Assembly (NCBI RefSeq): GCF_014649775.1 | Contig: NZ_BMTR01000014.1 | Coordinates: forward strand, 186,001-250,000 | Source of the DNA: Streptomyces longisporoflavus | GTDB taxonomy: Bacteria > Actinomycetota > Actinomycetes > Streptomycetales > Streptomycetaceae | Direction: 5' to 3' | Length of the DNA: 64,000 bases | Part shown: positions 31,946 through 41,069 of the stretch, one piece after another | How positions within the stretch are numbered: the first letter of the stretch is position 1 | Layout of the letters: each line of letters begins with the position of its first letter | Notes under the pieces: generated by a model | Database searches by the model: none | Told to the model about the DNA's origin: nothing | What the model saw: the letters and a program-made list of their open reading frames with translations, nothing else | Position numbers and translations under genes: made by a program

Positions 31946-31978
31946 TTGACAGCATGCTGCCTATTTGACAGCATGCTT
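31946..31978. promoter_or_regulatory. Twin MarR-type operator
   Basis: TTGACAGCATGCT occurs at 31946 and again at 31965, a 19-base period of nearly two helical turns. Each copy centres on the palindrome AGCATGCT and approximates the full dyad TTGACAGCATGCTGTCAA. It is 68-100 bases upstream of the DJ-1/PfpI gene, which overlaps a MarR gene, so autoregulation is likely. Confidence 0.7.
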
Positions 31979-32045
31979 ACATACGCACCGACACCGCCGC
32001 CGGCACTCATGCACCCATGCACCACCCCACCCCGTGGAGGCAGTC

Positions 32046-32642
32046 ATGACCCGCAAGCCCGTGCACCTCGCCGTTTACGACACGCTCGCCGACTGGGAGC
32101 CCGGCTACGCCACCGCGTTCCTCGCCCGCGCCGGTTACGAGATCCGCACCGTCGCCGCGAACTCGCTCGACCCCGTCACCACGGCGGGCGGCCTCCGCGT
32201 CCAGCCCGACCTGACCCTCGCCGATCTGCGCCCCGGGGACAGCGCGCTCCTGATACTCCCCGGCGCCGACCTGTGGGACACCGGCGACGACCTCGCCCCC
32301 TTCGGCCGCGCGGCCCGCGCCTTCCTCGACGCCGGCGTGCCGGTCGCCGCGATCTGCGGGGCCACCGCCGGGCTCGCCCGCGAGGGGCTGCTCGACGAGC
32401 GCACGCACACCAGCGCGGTGTCGTTCTACCTCGCGGCCACCGGCTACAAGGGCGGCGAGCGGTACGTGGACGCCGACGCGGTCACGGACGGCGGCCTGAC
32501 CACGGCGGGGCCCACCGAGCCCGTGGCGTTCGCCCGCGAGATCCTCGGCCGGCTCGGCGCCTTCGAGGGCGAGAAGCTGGACGCCTGGTACCGCCTGTTC
32601 CACGACTCGGACGCGGCCGCCTACGAGGTGCTCGAATCGTGA
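32046..32642 (+). CDS. DJ-1/PfpI family protein (glutamine amidotransferase-like)
   Basis: The 198-residue protein starts at ATG 32046 with GTGGAGG upstream. The nucleophile elbow is VAAICGATAGLA, with the cysteine near residue 106, and the partner acidic residue region is DWEPGYATAFL near the N-terminus, as in the YhbO/PfpI-like stress or amidase group. It is translationally coupled to the following MarR gene by GTGA. Likely role: stress or glyoxal-type detoxification; substrate unproved. Confidence 0.88.
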   Translation: MTRKPVHLAVYDTLADWEPGYATAFLARAGYEIRTVAANSLDPVTTAGGLRVQPDLTLADLRPGDSALLILPGADLWDTGDDLAPFGRAARAFLDAGVPVAAICGATAGLAREGLLDERTHTSAVSFYLAATGYKGGERYVDADAVTDGGLTTAGPTEPVAFAREILGRLGAFEGEKLDAWYRLFHDSDAAAYEVLES

Positions 32643-33148
32643 GCGCCGACCGCGATCGAGTACGCGACCCGGCAGGCGAGGAGCGGGTGCGGGAGCAGCA
32701 GGACCTGTTCTCCCGCACCGCCCTCGGCGTCTTCCGGCTCAACGGCCAATTCCTTTCTGTGGCCGACGAGTTGGCCAAGGCGGGCGGGCTCACCGCCGCC
32801 TGGTGGCAGGTGCTCGGCGCCGTCCTGCGCGAGCCCCTGCCCGTCGCCGGGATCGCCCGCGCGATGGGCATCACCCGGCAGAGCGTGCAGCGCATCGCCG
32901 ACCTTCTCGTGCGGCGCGGCCTCGCGGAGTACGTACCGAACCCCGCCCACCGCCGCGCCAAGCTCCTGCGCCCCACGGACGAGGGCCTGGCCGCCGTCAG
33001 GAAGATCAGCCCCGGCCACGCGGAAATGGCCGCCCGGCTCACGGACGCGCTCGGCGAGGACGAACTCGCCGAGGCCGTGCGGGTGTTGGAGCGGCTTACC
33101 AGTGTTCTGTCCGGCCTGGATACGGAACAACCCGTTACGGAGCCGTAG
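32639..33148 (+). CDS. MarR family transcriptional regulator
   Basis: The 169-residue protein starts at GTG 32639. The winged helix includes PLPVAGIARAMGITRQSVQRIADLLVRRGLAEYV, with the wing NPAHRRAKLLRPTDEGL. The operon begins with a twin palindrome that would fit its dimer, so it probably represses the DJ-1/PfpI-marR operon until a ligand or oxidant releases it. Confidence 0.9.
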   Translation: MSADRDRVRDPAGEERVREQQDLFSRTALGVFRLNGQFLSVADELAKAGGLTAAWWQVLGAVLREPLPVAGIARAMGITRQSVQRIADLLVRRGLAEYVPNPAHRRAKLLRPTDEGLAAVRKISPGHAEMAARLTDALGEDELAEAVRVLERLTSVLSGLDTEQPVTEP

Positions 33149-33226
33149 CAGGCAGTCCGTGCACCGATGTCGTACCGCCCCACTATCCTCGATCTGTTGC
33201 ACACCAACGGGGGAGGTCGCGCGGCG

Positions 33227-35215
33227 ATGGAAAAGCTCGGGCCCGGGGATCCACAGCGAATAGGCGCCTACCGGCTGCTCGCGCGGCTCGGCGCGGGCGG
33301 CATGGGGCACGTCTATCTGGCGCGGTCCGACCGGGGACGTACGGTCGCGGTGAAGCTGGTGCGTGAAGAGCTCGCCGAACAGGAGGAGTTCAGGCACCGC
33401 TTCCGGCAGGAAGTACAGGCGGCACGACGGGTCGGCGGCGCGTGGACGGCGCCGGTGCTCGACGCGGACACCGACGCGGCGATTCCCTGGCTGGCCACGG
33501 GATATGTCGCCGGACCCTCGCTCCAGAGCGTCATCTCGCACGACCACGGGCCGCTGCCCGAGCGCTCCGTGAAGATACTGGCGGCCGGGCTCGCCAACGC
33601 CCTCAAGGACATTCACGCGGCAGGCCTCATCCACCGCGACCTCAAGCCGTCGAACGTGCTCGTCACGATCGACGGACCCCGCGTCATCGACTTCGGCATC
33701 GCGCGCGCCCTGGAGACGGTGACCGACGGCGGTCTGACCCGCACCGGCGCGCTCGTCGGCTCGCCCGGCTTCATGGCACCCGAGCAGGTGCGGGGCGACC
33801 GGATCACGCCCGCGTGCGACGTGTTCTGCCTGGGGTCGGTCCTCGCGTACGCGGCTTCGGGCGCGCTGCCGTTCGGCACGGCCAACAGCGGTGTGCACGC
33901 GCTGATGTTCCGCATCGCGCAGGAGGAGCCGAACCTGTCGGACCTTCCGGAGGAGCTCGCCGAGCTGGTCGGCCAGTGCCTGCGCAAGAACCCCGCGGAC
34001 CGGCCGTCCCTCGAGCAGCTCTTGGAGCGCACGGGTGCGCACGACACCCTCGGCGACGGCGGCCGGACGCGCGACCCCTGGCTGCCGGGGGCCCTGGTGG
34101 CTCAACTGGGCCGTCATGCGGTGCAGTTGCTCGACACCGAGAACCCGGACGAGGGTGGCGCGCAGGCAGCCGGGGGATCGGCACCGCCGGTGTCGCTCGC
34201 GCCGCCGAGAGAGCTGACGGCGGGAGGCGAGGGCGCCGCGGCCAAGCCTTCCCGGGCCGACAGCGGCACTGGAGCCGCAGCCGCCGGAGCCGCAGCCGCA
34301 GCCGCCGGAGCCGGAGCCGGAGCCGCTGCCGCCGCCGTGAACGGGGCAGGGCCGCAGCCCGCCGAAGGGGACACCCCGCCGCCGCCCGGCAGGCCGGGAA
34401 ACTCCTCCCTCGACCACTTGCCCACGATGATCGCCGGCAGCCAGGCACCGCCTCCCACTCCCCCGCCCGGCGCGGCCTACGGCTACCCACAGCACCCCCA
34501 GCCCCAGCAGCACCCCCACACCCCGCCCCCCGGCTACGGCTACCCCCAGCAGGGCCCGTACGGACCCACGCCCCCCTACGGGCCCACGCCTCCGTACGGC
34601 CCTCTCGCCCACCAACGGCCCGAGCCCCCGCGCCGCAACAGCCGGTCCACCGCGGCGCTCATCGCGGTGGCCGTCATAGTGGCCATAGGAGCGGGCGGCA
34701 CGGTGTACGCCGTGATGAAGGGCGACGGCACCACGAAGGCGGGCGGCACGAACTCCGAGTCGCCGTCCGCCGGCGACCCCTCGACGGCGGGTACGCCGTC
34801 CGGGGAGGACTCGAAGGACCCCGAGGACCCGCCGACGACCCCCGCGTCCGAGGAGGAGGACGGCACGGTCCCGGACAAGTTCCTCGGCACCTGGAACGGC
34901 TCCATCGAGAACGACCTGGGCAGCAACTCCCGGCAGCTCGTGCTCCAGCAGGGCGATGTCGGCGACACGGTCATCTCGATCACGGCGGACGGCCCGACCG
35001 ACACGGGCGGCACGTACCACTGCGTGTTCCAGGGAAAGCTGGAGTCGGCGAGCGGCAACACCCTGCGCGTCGGACCGACGGACGTCATCGTCGGCGAGCC
35101 CGCCACCTCCTGCCGACCCGGCCAGGCGAGCACGATCACGCTGCTCTCGAACGGCAGGCTGCACCGCGAGACCACCGGCACGGACAAGGGCCTGACGTAC
35201 GACAAGCAGGGCTGA
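33227..35215 (+). CDS. Membrane Ser/Thr protein kinase
   Basis: The 662-residue kinase starts at ATG 33227 after GGGGGAGG. Kinase domain: Gly loop LGAGGMG (21-27), Lys43, catalytic HRDLKPSN and DFGIAR. A long Ala/Pro/Tyr/Gln-rich linker follows, then a membrane helix at about residues 472-495 and an extracytoplasmic domain starting FLGTWNGSIE. The C-terminal domain is lipocalin- or calycin-like rather than PASTA, so the sensed signal is probably not muropeptide. It is followed by a terminator shared with convergent purA. Confidence 0.93.
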   Translation: MEKLGPGDPQRIGAYRLLARLGAGGMGHVYLARSDRGRTVAVKLVREELAEQEEFRHRFRQEVQAARRVGGAWTAPVLDADTDAAIPWLATGYVAGPSLQSVISHDHGPLPERSVKILAAGLANALKDIHAAGLIHRDLKPSNVLVTIDGPRVIDFGIARALETVTDGGLTRTGALVGSPGFMAPEQVRGDRITPACDVFCLGSVLAYAASGALPFGTANSGVHALMFRIAQEEPNLSDLPEELAELVGQCLRKNPADRPSLEQLLERTGAHDTLGDGGRTRDPWLPGALVAQLGRHAVQLLDTENPDEGGAQAAGGSAPPVSLAPPRELTAGGEGAAAKPSRADSGTGAAAAGAAAAAAGAGAGAAAAAVNGAGPQPAEGDTPPPPGRPGNSSLDHLPTMIAGSQAPPPTPPPGAAYGYPQHPQPQQHPHTPPPGYGYPQQGPYGPTPPYGPTPPYGPLAHQRPEPPRRNSRSTAALIAVAVIVAIGAGGTVYAVMKGDGTTKAGGTNSESPSAGDPSTAGTPSGEDSKDPEDPPTTPASEEEDGTVPDKFLGTWNGSIENDLGSNSRQLVLQQGDVGDTVISITADGPTDTGGTYHCVFQGKLESASGNTLRVGPTDVIVGEPATSCRPGQASTITLLSNGRLHRETTGTDKGLTYDKQG

Positions 35216-35229
35216 GCTGAGAAACGACT

Positions 35230-35263
35230 GAGGGGCGCCCCGGCTCTCGCCGGAACGCCCCTC
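35230..35263. terminator. Bidirectional terminator between kinase and purA
   Basis: GAGGGGCG (35230-35237) pairs with CGCCCCTC (35256-35263), and the 18-base loop can pair further (CCCCGGC with GCCGG). It lies between two convergent genes and serves both. Confidence 0.75.
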
Positions 35264-35296
35264 GGCCCTACAGCCGTACAGCGGCAGCCGCAGCCG

Positions 35297-36580
35297 CTAG
35301 ATGAACGAGTTGATCTCGATCGTCTCGGTGCGGCCCGGGCCCACGCCGATCGCGGAGATCGGGGCGCCGGACATCTCCTCCAGGGCCTTCACGTAACCCT
35401 GCGCGTTCTTCGGCAGGTCGGAGAAGGTCTGGGCCTTGGTGATGTCCTCGGACCAGCCGGGGAGGTACTCGTAGACGGGCTTCGCGTGGTGGAAGTCCGT
35501 CTGGTTGTACGGGAGTTCCTCGACGCGCTTGCCGTCGATCTCGTACGCCACGCAGACCGGGATCTGCTCCCAGCCCGTCAGGACGTCCAGCTTCGTGAGG
35601 AAGAAGTCCGTCAGGCCGTTCACGCGGGTCGCGTAGCGGGCGATCGGCGCGTCGAACCAGCCGCAGCGGCGGTCACGGCCGGTGGTGACACCGCGCTCGC
35701 CGCCGATGCGGCGCAGGTCCTCGCCGTCCTGGTCGAAGAGCTCGGTCGGGAACGGGCCCGCGCCGACACGCGTGGTGTACGCCTTCAGGATGCCGATGAC
35801 GCGGCTGATCTTCGTCGGGCCCACGCCCGTACCCGTGCAGGCGCCGCCCGCGGTCGGGTTCGAGGAGGTGACGAAGGGATACGTGCCGTGGTCCACGTCC
35901 AGGAGCGTGCCCTGGCCGCCCTCGAAGAGCACGACCTTGTCCTGGTCGAGCGCGTCGTTGAGGATCAGCGTCGTGTCGGCGACGTACTGCTTGATGTTCT
36001 CGCCGTGCTCCAGGAGCTGCTCGACGATCTGGCCGACCTCGATGGCGCGGCGGTTGTAGAGCTTGGTGAGGAGCTGGTTCTTGACCTCGAGGGCCGCCTC
36101 GACCTTCTGCTCCAGGATCGACTGGTCGTAGAGGTCCTGGACGCGGATGCCGGTGCGGTTGATCTTGTCGGCGTACGTCGGGCCGATGCCGCGCCCGGTC
36201 GTGCCGATCTTGCGCTTGCCGAGGAAGCGTTCCGTCACCTTGTCGACGGTCACGTTGTACGGCGTGATGATGTGCGCGTTACCGCTGATCAGCAGCTTCG
36301 ACGTGTCGACGCCGCGCTCGTTCAGACCGCTCAGCTCGGAGAGCAGGACCGACGGGTCGACGACGACTCCGTTGCCGATGACAGGCACGCAGTCCGGGGA
36401 GAGAATCCCGGAAGGGAGGAGATGCAGCGCGTACTTCTGGTCGCCGACGACGACCGTGTGGCCGGCGTTGTTGCCGCCCTGGTAGCGCACTACATAGTCC
36501 ACGGAACCACCGAGCAGGTCAGTGGCCTTTCCCTTGCCTTCGTCACCCCACTGAGCACCGAGCAGCACAAGTGCGGGCAC
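35297..36580 (-). CDS. purA: Adenylosuccinate synthetase
   Basis: The 427-residue enzyme condenses IMP with aspartate using GTP, the first committed step to AMP. The phosphate loop QWGDEGKGK is at residues 10-18, followed by NNAGHTVV, the IMP-site GTTGRGIGPTY, FEGGQGTLLD, and VTTGRDRRCGW. Start is GTG 36580. Length is standard. It diverges from a diacylglycerol-kinase-like gene; a strong hairpin lies between them. Confidence 0.97.
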   Translation of the reverse strand: MPALVLLGAQWGDEGKGKATDLLGGSVDYVVRYQGGNNAGHTVVVGDQKYALHLLPSGILSPDCVPVIGNGVVVDPSVLLSELSGLNERGVDTSKLLISGNAHIITPYNVTVDKVTERFLGKRKIGTTGRGIGPTYADKINRTGIRVQDLYDQSILEQKVEAALEVKNQLLTKLYNRRAIEVGQIVEQLLEHGENIKQYVADTTLILNDALDQDKVVLFEGGQGTLLDVDHGTYPFVTSSNPTAGGACTGTGVGPTKISRVIGILKAYTTRVGAGPFPTELFDQDGEDLRRIGGERGVTTGRDRRCGWFDAPIARYATRVNGLTDFFLTKLDVLTGWEQIPVCVAYEIDGKRVEELPYNQTDFHHAKPVYEYLPGWSEDITKAQTFSDLPKNAQGYVKALEEMSGAPISAIGVGPGRTETIEINSFI

Positions 36581-36672
36581 AGGCGTACACCCCTTCCGGG
36601 CGGGGCATGTCCAAGGTCTGGGGGCCGTAGCCGCCTATGGGTGTGCCTTGGATGCTGCCCCGGAATAGACGA

Positions 36673-36700
36673 AGCCCCTGGCGCAATAGCGCAAGGGGCT
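36673..36700. promoter_or_regulatory. Hairpin between purA and the DGK-like gene
   Basis: AGCCCCT-G-GCGC pairs with GCGC-A-AGGGGCT around an AATA loop, with one mismatch. It is 93 bases upstream of purA and 44 bases before the DGK-like start. As it lies between divergent genes it may be in an untranslated leader (attenuation) or act as insulation. Confidence 0.5.
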
Positions 36701-36743
36701 CTTGCACAAAGATGCTACCCGAGGACGAAAGAAAGGGCGCACG

Positions 36744-37574
36744 TTGTCGGCTCGCGACCAGCTGCTAGTCGTCATCGACCCGGTCGCCCGGCGCACGGAC
36801 GGTGAGTCGGTACGGATTGCGAAAGACGTACTCGGCGCGGGAGCCGCTGTCCGGATATGCCTGCCGGAAGGCCCCGAGGAGTTTGCAAAGGCCCTGGTCA
36901 GGAGGGGCGCGCGGCGTCCCGTGGTGATCGGGGACGATCGTGCGCTGCTGCGTGCCGTGACGGTTCTGCACCGCGAGCGCGGGCTCGGTTCATGTGCGGT
37001 TTCGGTCGTTCCGGTGGGGACTTCCCATGTGCTTTCGCGCTCGCTCGGGGTCCCGTCGGGGGCCGTCGCGGCGGCCCGCGCGGTGCTCGAAGGCGTCGAG
37101 CGGCGGCTTGATCTGCTCGTCGACGACAGCGACGGGGTGGTCCTCGGCAACCTGCGGATCCCGCCCGTCACGTCCCCGGCCCCGGCCACCGGGGGCACGG
37201 CGGTGGACGGCCACCCCTGGCTGCGGACGTGCCAGTCGTTCGTGCGCACCCTCGCGCGCCCCGCGCGTGTGGCGTCGGCGCCGGGCCCCGCGCCCGCGCG
37301 GCTGCGGGTGGAGGCGGACGGAGTGGTCGTGGTGGACCTGGACCAGCCGGTGGAGGGCGTCTCGGTGCGGCCGGGGGCCGACGGTCTCGCGGAGGTCGAG
37401 GTCCGGCCGACGTCGGTGGGCGCGGCGGCGGGGCCCCTGCGGGCGCGGGGGCGGACGATCACGGTGTCCGGGGCGGATTTCCGCTACCGCGCGGACGCGG
37501 TGGTCGGCGGGCCCGTCAGGACCCGGACGTGGTCGGTCAGGACAGGGGCGTGGGGCTTGACGCTGCCTCGCTGA
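36744..37574 (+). CDS. Diacylglycerol kinase-like protein with degenerate ATP motif
   Basis: The 276-residue frame begins at TTG 36744 with AAAGGG upstream. The overall layout, from LLVVIDPVARR and VRICLPEGPEEF to the beta-rich C-terminal domain (LRVEADGVVVVDLDQ, GVSVRPGADGLAEV), matches the diacylglycerol kinase/LCB kinase fold. The signature GGDGT is replaced by IGDDRALLRAV, so catalysis is doubtful. In Streptomyces this gene commonly adjoins purA. Its role may be structural or regulatory. Confidence 0.7.
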   Translation: MSARDQLLVVIDPVARRTDGESVRIAKDVLGAGAAVRICLPEGPEEFAKALVRRGARRPVVIGDDRALLRAVTVLHRERGLGSCAVSVVPVGTSHVLSRSLGVPSGAVAAARAVLEGVERRLDLLVDDSDGVVLGNLRIPPVTSPAPATGGTAVDGHPWLRTCQSFVRTLARPARVASAPGPAPARLRVEADGVVVVDLDQPVEGVSVRPGADGLAEVEVRPTSVGAAAGPLRARGRTITVSGADFRYRADAVVGGPVRTRTWSVRTGAWGLTLPR

Positions 37575-37773
37575 CCACGAGGTGCGGCAGCCGCCTTTGT
37601 CCCGGCTTCGGTCTTGTCCCGGCCCCAGCTGCCTCGCGGCCCTCCGTGGGCGGGGGTTCCGGCTCGGCCCGCTCGTGGCGCGCGTCGGAGTGCGAGGGGG
37701 TCGCTCTCGTGGACGCAGGGCCGCCGGGCCGCAGAGACGCCGGGCCGCAGGGACATCGGCGCGGAGCGCGGCC

Positions 37774-38274
37774 TCACTTGCCGAAGAGGCTCGCCCGGTG
37801 CACCCGCCACCGTTCCAGCATCCCGTGGAGCTCCAGCTCGACGAACTCGAAGAAGGCGAGCGTCTCGGCCATGCGCCGGCCCGCCGGGGTGTCGGCGCCC
37901 AGGCTGGCGACGCCGTCGTTCAGGGCGTTCTCCCAGCGCTTGAGGATCCCGTCGCGGTTGGCGAGCGCCTCGTACCACTGGTTGCTGTGCACCCGGAAGA
38001 GGTCGCGCCTGGAACCGGGCTCGCGCTCGCGGGAGACCATGTGCTGCTGCGTGAGATAGCGGACCGCGCCCGAGACCGCCGCCGGGCTCACCTGGAGCTG
38101 CTCGCCGAGCTCCGCCGAGGTCAGCGCGCCCGAGTCCGACGCGAGGAGCGCCGCGAAGATCCGCGCGGGCATCCTCGGCATGCCGGCCTCGACCAGCTGC
38201 GCGGCGAACTGCTCCACGAAGCGCGACACGACCTCGCTGTCGCGCGCCGCCCCTTCGTCGGTCCCCTTGGGCAT
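37774..38274 (-). CDS. GbsR/MarR family transcriptional regulator
   Basis: The 166-residue protein starts at ATG 38274 (AGGGAG 12 bases upstream); GTG 38298 is an alternative. The winged helix RIFAALLASDSGALTSAELGEQLQVSPAAVSGAVRYL and FRVHSNQWYEAL belong to the GbsR-like MarR group. It is divergent from an ABC exporter, with a perfect 16-base palindrome between them, so it probably represses both. Confidence 0.9.
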   Translation of the reverse strand: MPKGTDEGAARDSEVVSRFVEQFAAQLVEAGMPRMPARIFAALLASDSGALTSAELGEQLQVSPAAVSGAVRYLTQQHMVSREREPGSRRDLFRVHSNQWYEALANRDGILKRWENALNDGVASLGADTPAGRRMAETLAFFEFVELELHGMLERWRVHRASLFGK

Positions 38275-38330
38275 CTGCCGATCATCTCCCTGCTCCACCG
38301 GTCACGACTGAGTTTATACGCTTTCTTAAC

Positions 38331-38359
38331 TTCACAAATTTGTGAAACCAGCGTACTTT
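38331..38359 (+). promoter_or_regulatory. Palindromic operator within the ABC exporter promoter
   Basis: TTCACAAATTTGTGAA (38331-38346) is a perfect 16-base palindrome. Its left end TTCACA matches a -35 box, followed by a 17-base spacer and TACTTT (38354-38359), with the ATG seven bases later, so the ABC transcript is probably leaderless and blocked when the regulator binds. Confidence 0.75.
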
Positions 38360-38366
38360 CAGAAAC

Positions 38367-39290
38367 ATGACGAAGGCAATCACTGTCTCCGGACTGCACA
38401 AGTCGTTCGGACGGACGCACGCGCTCGACGGTCTCGACCTCGACGTCGAAACCGGCGAGGTCCACGGCTTCCTCGGGCCCAACGGCGCGGGCAAGTCCAC
38501 GACCATCCGGGTCCTCCTCGGCCTGCTCCGCGCCGACTCCGGAGCCGCCCAGCTCCTCGGCGGGGACCCGTGGACCGACGCCGTCGAACTGCACCGGCGG
38601 GTGGCCTACGTACCGGGCGACGTCACCCTGTGGCGCAACCTCTCCGGCGGCGAGGTCATCGATCTCTACGGGAAGCTGCGGGGAGGACTCGACCGGGCGC
38701 GCAGGGCCGACCTCATCGAGCGGTACGAACTCGACCCGACCAAGAAGGGGCGTACGTACTCCAAGGGCAACCGGCAGAAGGTCGCCCTCGTCGCCGCCTT
38801 CGCGTCGGACGTAGACGTGCTGATCCTCGACGAGCCCACCTCCGGGCTCGACCCGCTCATGGAGGAGGTCTTCCAGACCTGCGTCGAGGAGGAGCGCGAC
38901 CGGGGCCGCACCATCCTGCTCTCCTCGCACATCCTCAGCGAGGTGGAGTCGCTCTGCGACCGCGTCAGCATCATCAGGAAGGGCCGGACCGTCGAGAGCG
39001 GTTCGCTGGCGGACCTGCGCCATCTGACGCGCACCAGCGTCACCGCCGAGCTCGCGGGGCCGCCGAACGGGCTCGAAGGCCTGCCCGGCGTCCACGACAT
39101 CGACGTATCCGGGAATCGCGTCAAGCTCCAGGTCGAGACCGACAAGCTGGACGCGGTACTGCGCTCGCTCACCGACTCCGGGGTCCGCTCGCTCCTGTCC
39201 ACGCCGCCGACGCTGGAGGAGCTGTTCCTGCGGCACTACCAGGACGACGACGTCCGCAACGACAAGGCTGACGAGATGGTGTCGCGATGA
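38367..39290 (+). CDS. ABC transporter ATP-binding protein
   Basis: The 307-residue protein has Walker A GPNGAGKST (about residues 34-42), the signature YSKGNRQKV (a variant of LSGGQ), and Walker B DVLILDEPTSGLDP, then the H-loop SSHILSE. The variant signature suits drug-exporter types. The gene overlaps the permease by four bases and is controlled by the GbsR-type operator. It probably exports a toxic compound or antibiotic; substrate unknown. Confidence 0.94.
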   Translation: MTKAITVSGLHKSFGRTHALDGLDLDVETGEVHGFLGPNGAGKSTTIRVLLGLLRADSGAAQLLGGDPWTDAVELHRRVAYVPGDVTLWRNLSGGEVIDLYGKLRGGLDRARRADLIERYELDPTKKGRTYSKGNRQKVALVAAFASDVDVLILDEPTSGLDPLMEEVFQTCVEEERDRGRTILLSSHILSEVESLCDRVSIIRKGRTVESGSLADLRHLTRTSVTAELAGPPNGLEGLPGVHDIDVSGNRVKLQVETDKLDAVLRSLTDSGVRSLLSTPPTLEELFLRHYQDDDVRNDKADEMVSR

Positions 39291-40900
39291 CCGCCGTGAC
39301 CACCGCGCGGTTCGGGACGCGCACCGGCGGATCACGCCAACTCGCCGGTACCGGAACGCTGTTGAGGCTCGCCCTGCGGCGCGACCGCGTCATGCTGCCC
39401 GTCTGGGTGTTCATCGTCGCCGGCCTGGTCCTCTCCATGCCCGGAGCACTGGAGCAGTCGTACGGAACGGCCGCCGAGCGCGCCGACGCCATGCGGTCGA
39501 TGAACGCCAACTCCTCGATGCGGGCGCTGTACTCGCCGGTCTTCGGGGACTCCATCGGCGCGCTCTCCGCCTGGCGGATCGGGGTGTACGCCGCGATCCT
39601 CGCCGCCGTGATGAGCCTGATCATCGTCATCCGGCACACGCGGGACGAGGAGGAGACCGGGCGCCAGGAGATGATCTCCGCCGCGATGGTGGGGCGGCGT
39701 GCGCCGCTGACCGCCGCGCTGCTCGCCGCCTTCGTGGCGAACGCCGCCGCGGGGCTGCTCATCGCCGGCGGCATGGCGGGACAGGGCTCCGGCGGTGCGC
39801 TCGCACTCGGGCTCGGCGTCGCGGGCACCGGCATGCTCTTCGCCACCATGGCCGCGATCGTCGCCCAGCTCACCGAGAGCGCCCGCCTCGCCAAGGGCCT
39901 TACCTCCGGCGTGCTCGGCGCCGCCTACGTCCTCAAGGCCGCCGGTGACGCCGGGACCGAGGGCGGCGAGTCCGTCCTGACCTGGATCTCTCCGCTCGGG
40001 TGGGTCCAGAACCTCCGTGCCTTCGCCGGTGAACGGTGGTGGGTGCTGCTCCTGATCGGCGGCGCGATCCTGGCGCAGGGCGCTCTCGCGTACGACCTCG
40101 CCGGGCGGCGCGGCGTCGGCATGAGCTTCCTGCCGACCCGGCCCGGGCCCGCGCAGGGCAAGCTCGCCACCGCGGGCGCGCTCGCCTGGCGGTTGCAGCG
40201 CGGCAGCGTGCTCGGCTGGGCGCTCGGCTTCCTGGCCGCCGGTGTCGTCTTCGGCGGGATGGCCGAAGGCGCGGCGGACATCGTCGGCGACAACCGCAAC
40301 ACCCGCGACATCATCCAGCGCATGGGCGGCCAGTCCGGCCTCACCGACGCGTTCCTCTCCACGATGGTCGGCATGCTCGGCATGACCGCCGCGCTGTACG
40401 TCGTCGCGTCCGTCCTCCGGCTGCACGCCGAGGAGACCTCGCAGCGGGCGGAACCGGTCCTCGCCAACGCGGTGGGTCGGCTGCGCTGGGCCGCCGGGCA
40501 TCTCGTGATCGCCTTCGGCGGCGCGCTGCTCCTGATGCTGGTGGGCGGGCTCGGTCTCGCCGTCGGGTACGGCAAGGACCTCGGGCCGATCCTGGGGGCC
40601 TGCCTGGTGCAGGTGGCCGCGATCTGGGCCATCGGCGGGCTCGCGGTGCTCCTCGCCGGGGCACTCCCCCGTGCGGCGGTCGCTGCCTGGGCGGTGGCCG
40701 GGGTCTGCCTGGCGATCGGCTGGATCGGCCCCGCGCTCGACCTACCGCAGGCGGCGATGGACCTGTCTCCCTACGGGCACCTGCCGAAGCTGCCCGGCGG
40801 GGGCATGGAGTGGGCGCCGGTGGTGGTGCTTCTCACCATCGCGGCGGCGCTCGTGGCCGCGGGGCTCGCGGGGCTGCGGCGCAGGGACATGATCAGCTGA
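39287..40900 (+). CDS. ABC transporter permease (ABC-2/exporter type)
   Basis: The 537-residue protein has about twelve hydrophobic segments in two similar halves (MLPVWVFIVAGLVLSMP and the second half from LGWALGFLAAGVVFGGMAEG), a duplicated permease layout like that of Streptomyces polyketide-antibiotic exporters. It overlaps the ATPase gene and is followed by a strong terminator. Two halves in one chain mean one permease per two ATPase subunits. Confidence 0.92.
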   Translation: MTAVTTARFGTRTGGSRQLAGTGTLLRLALRRDRVMLPVWVFIVAGLVLSMPGALEQSYGTAAERADAMRSMNANSSMRALYSPVFGDSIGALSAWRIGVYAAILAAVMSLIIVIRHTRDEEETGRQEMISAAMVGRRAPLTAALLAAFVANAAAGLLIAGGMAGQGSGGALALGLGVAGTGMLFATMAAIVAQLTESARLAKGLTSGVLGAAYVLKAAGDAGTEGGESVLTWISPLGWVQNLRAFAGERWWVLLLIGGAILAQGALAYDLAGRRGVGMSFLPTRPGPAQGKLATAGALAWRLQRGSVLGWALGFLAAGVVFGGMAEGAADIVGDNRNTRDIIQRMGGQSGLTDAFLSTMVGMLGMTAALYVVASVLRLHAEETSQRAEPVLANAVGRLRWAAGHLVIAFGGALLLMLVGGLGLAVGYGKDLGPILGACLVQVAAIWAIGGLAVLLAGALPRAAVAAWAVAGVCLAIGWIGPALDLPQAAMDLSPYGHLPKLPGGGMEWAPVVVLLTIAAALVAAGLAGLRRRDMIS

Positions 40901-40931
40901 CCGATCCGTTGGCCGACGGCCCGCAAGGCGT

Positions 40932-40969
40932 GCGGCGCCCCGGGTCCACAGGGGGATCCGGGGCGCCGC
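40932..40969. terminator. Strong terminator after the ABC exporter
   Basis: GCGGCGCCCCGG (40932-40943) and CCGGGGCGCCGC (40958-40969) are perfect 12-base complements around a 14-base loop, 31 bases after the permease stop. Confidence 0.8.
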
Positions 40970-41069
40970 GCCACACCTGGCTCACCCCCGTGTAGTACCT
41001 GCGACGGACCCCGCAGAACCCGTCCCTGGCGGGACGACCCTCCGTCCCCGCCCCCGTACCTTCGTAAGC

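Noticed and set aside
32621..35164. Long minus-strand frame opposite the Ser/Thr kinase
   Set aside because: It is a GC-driven antisense frame without domains.
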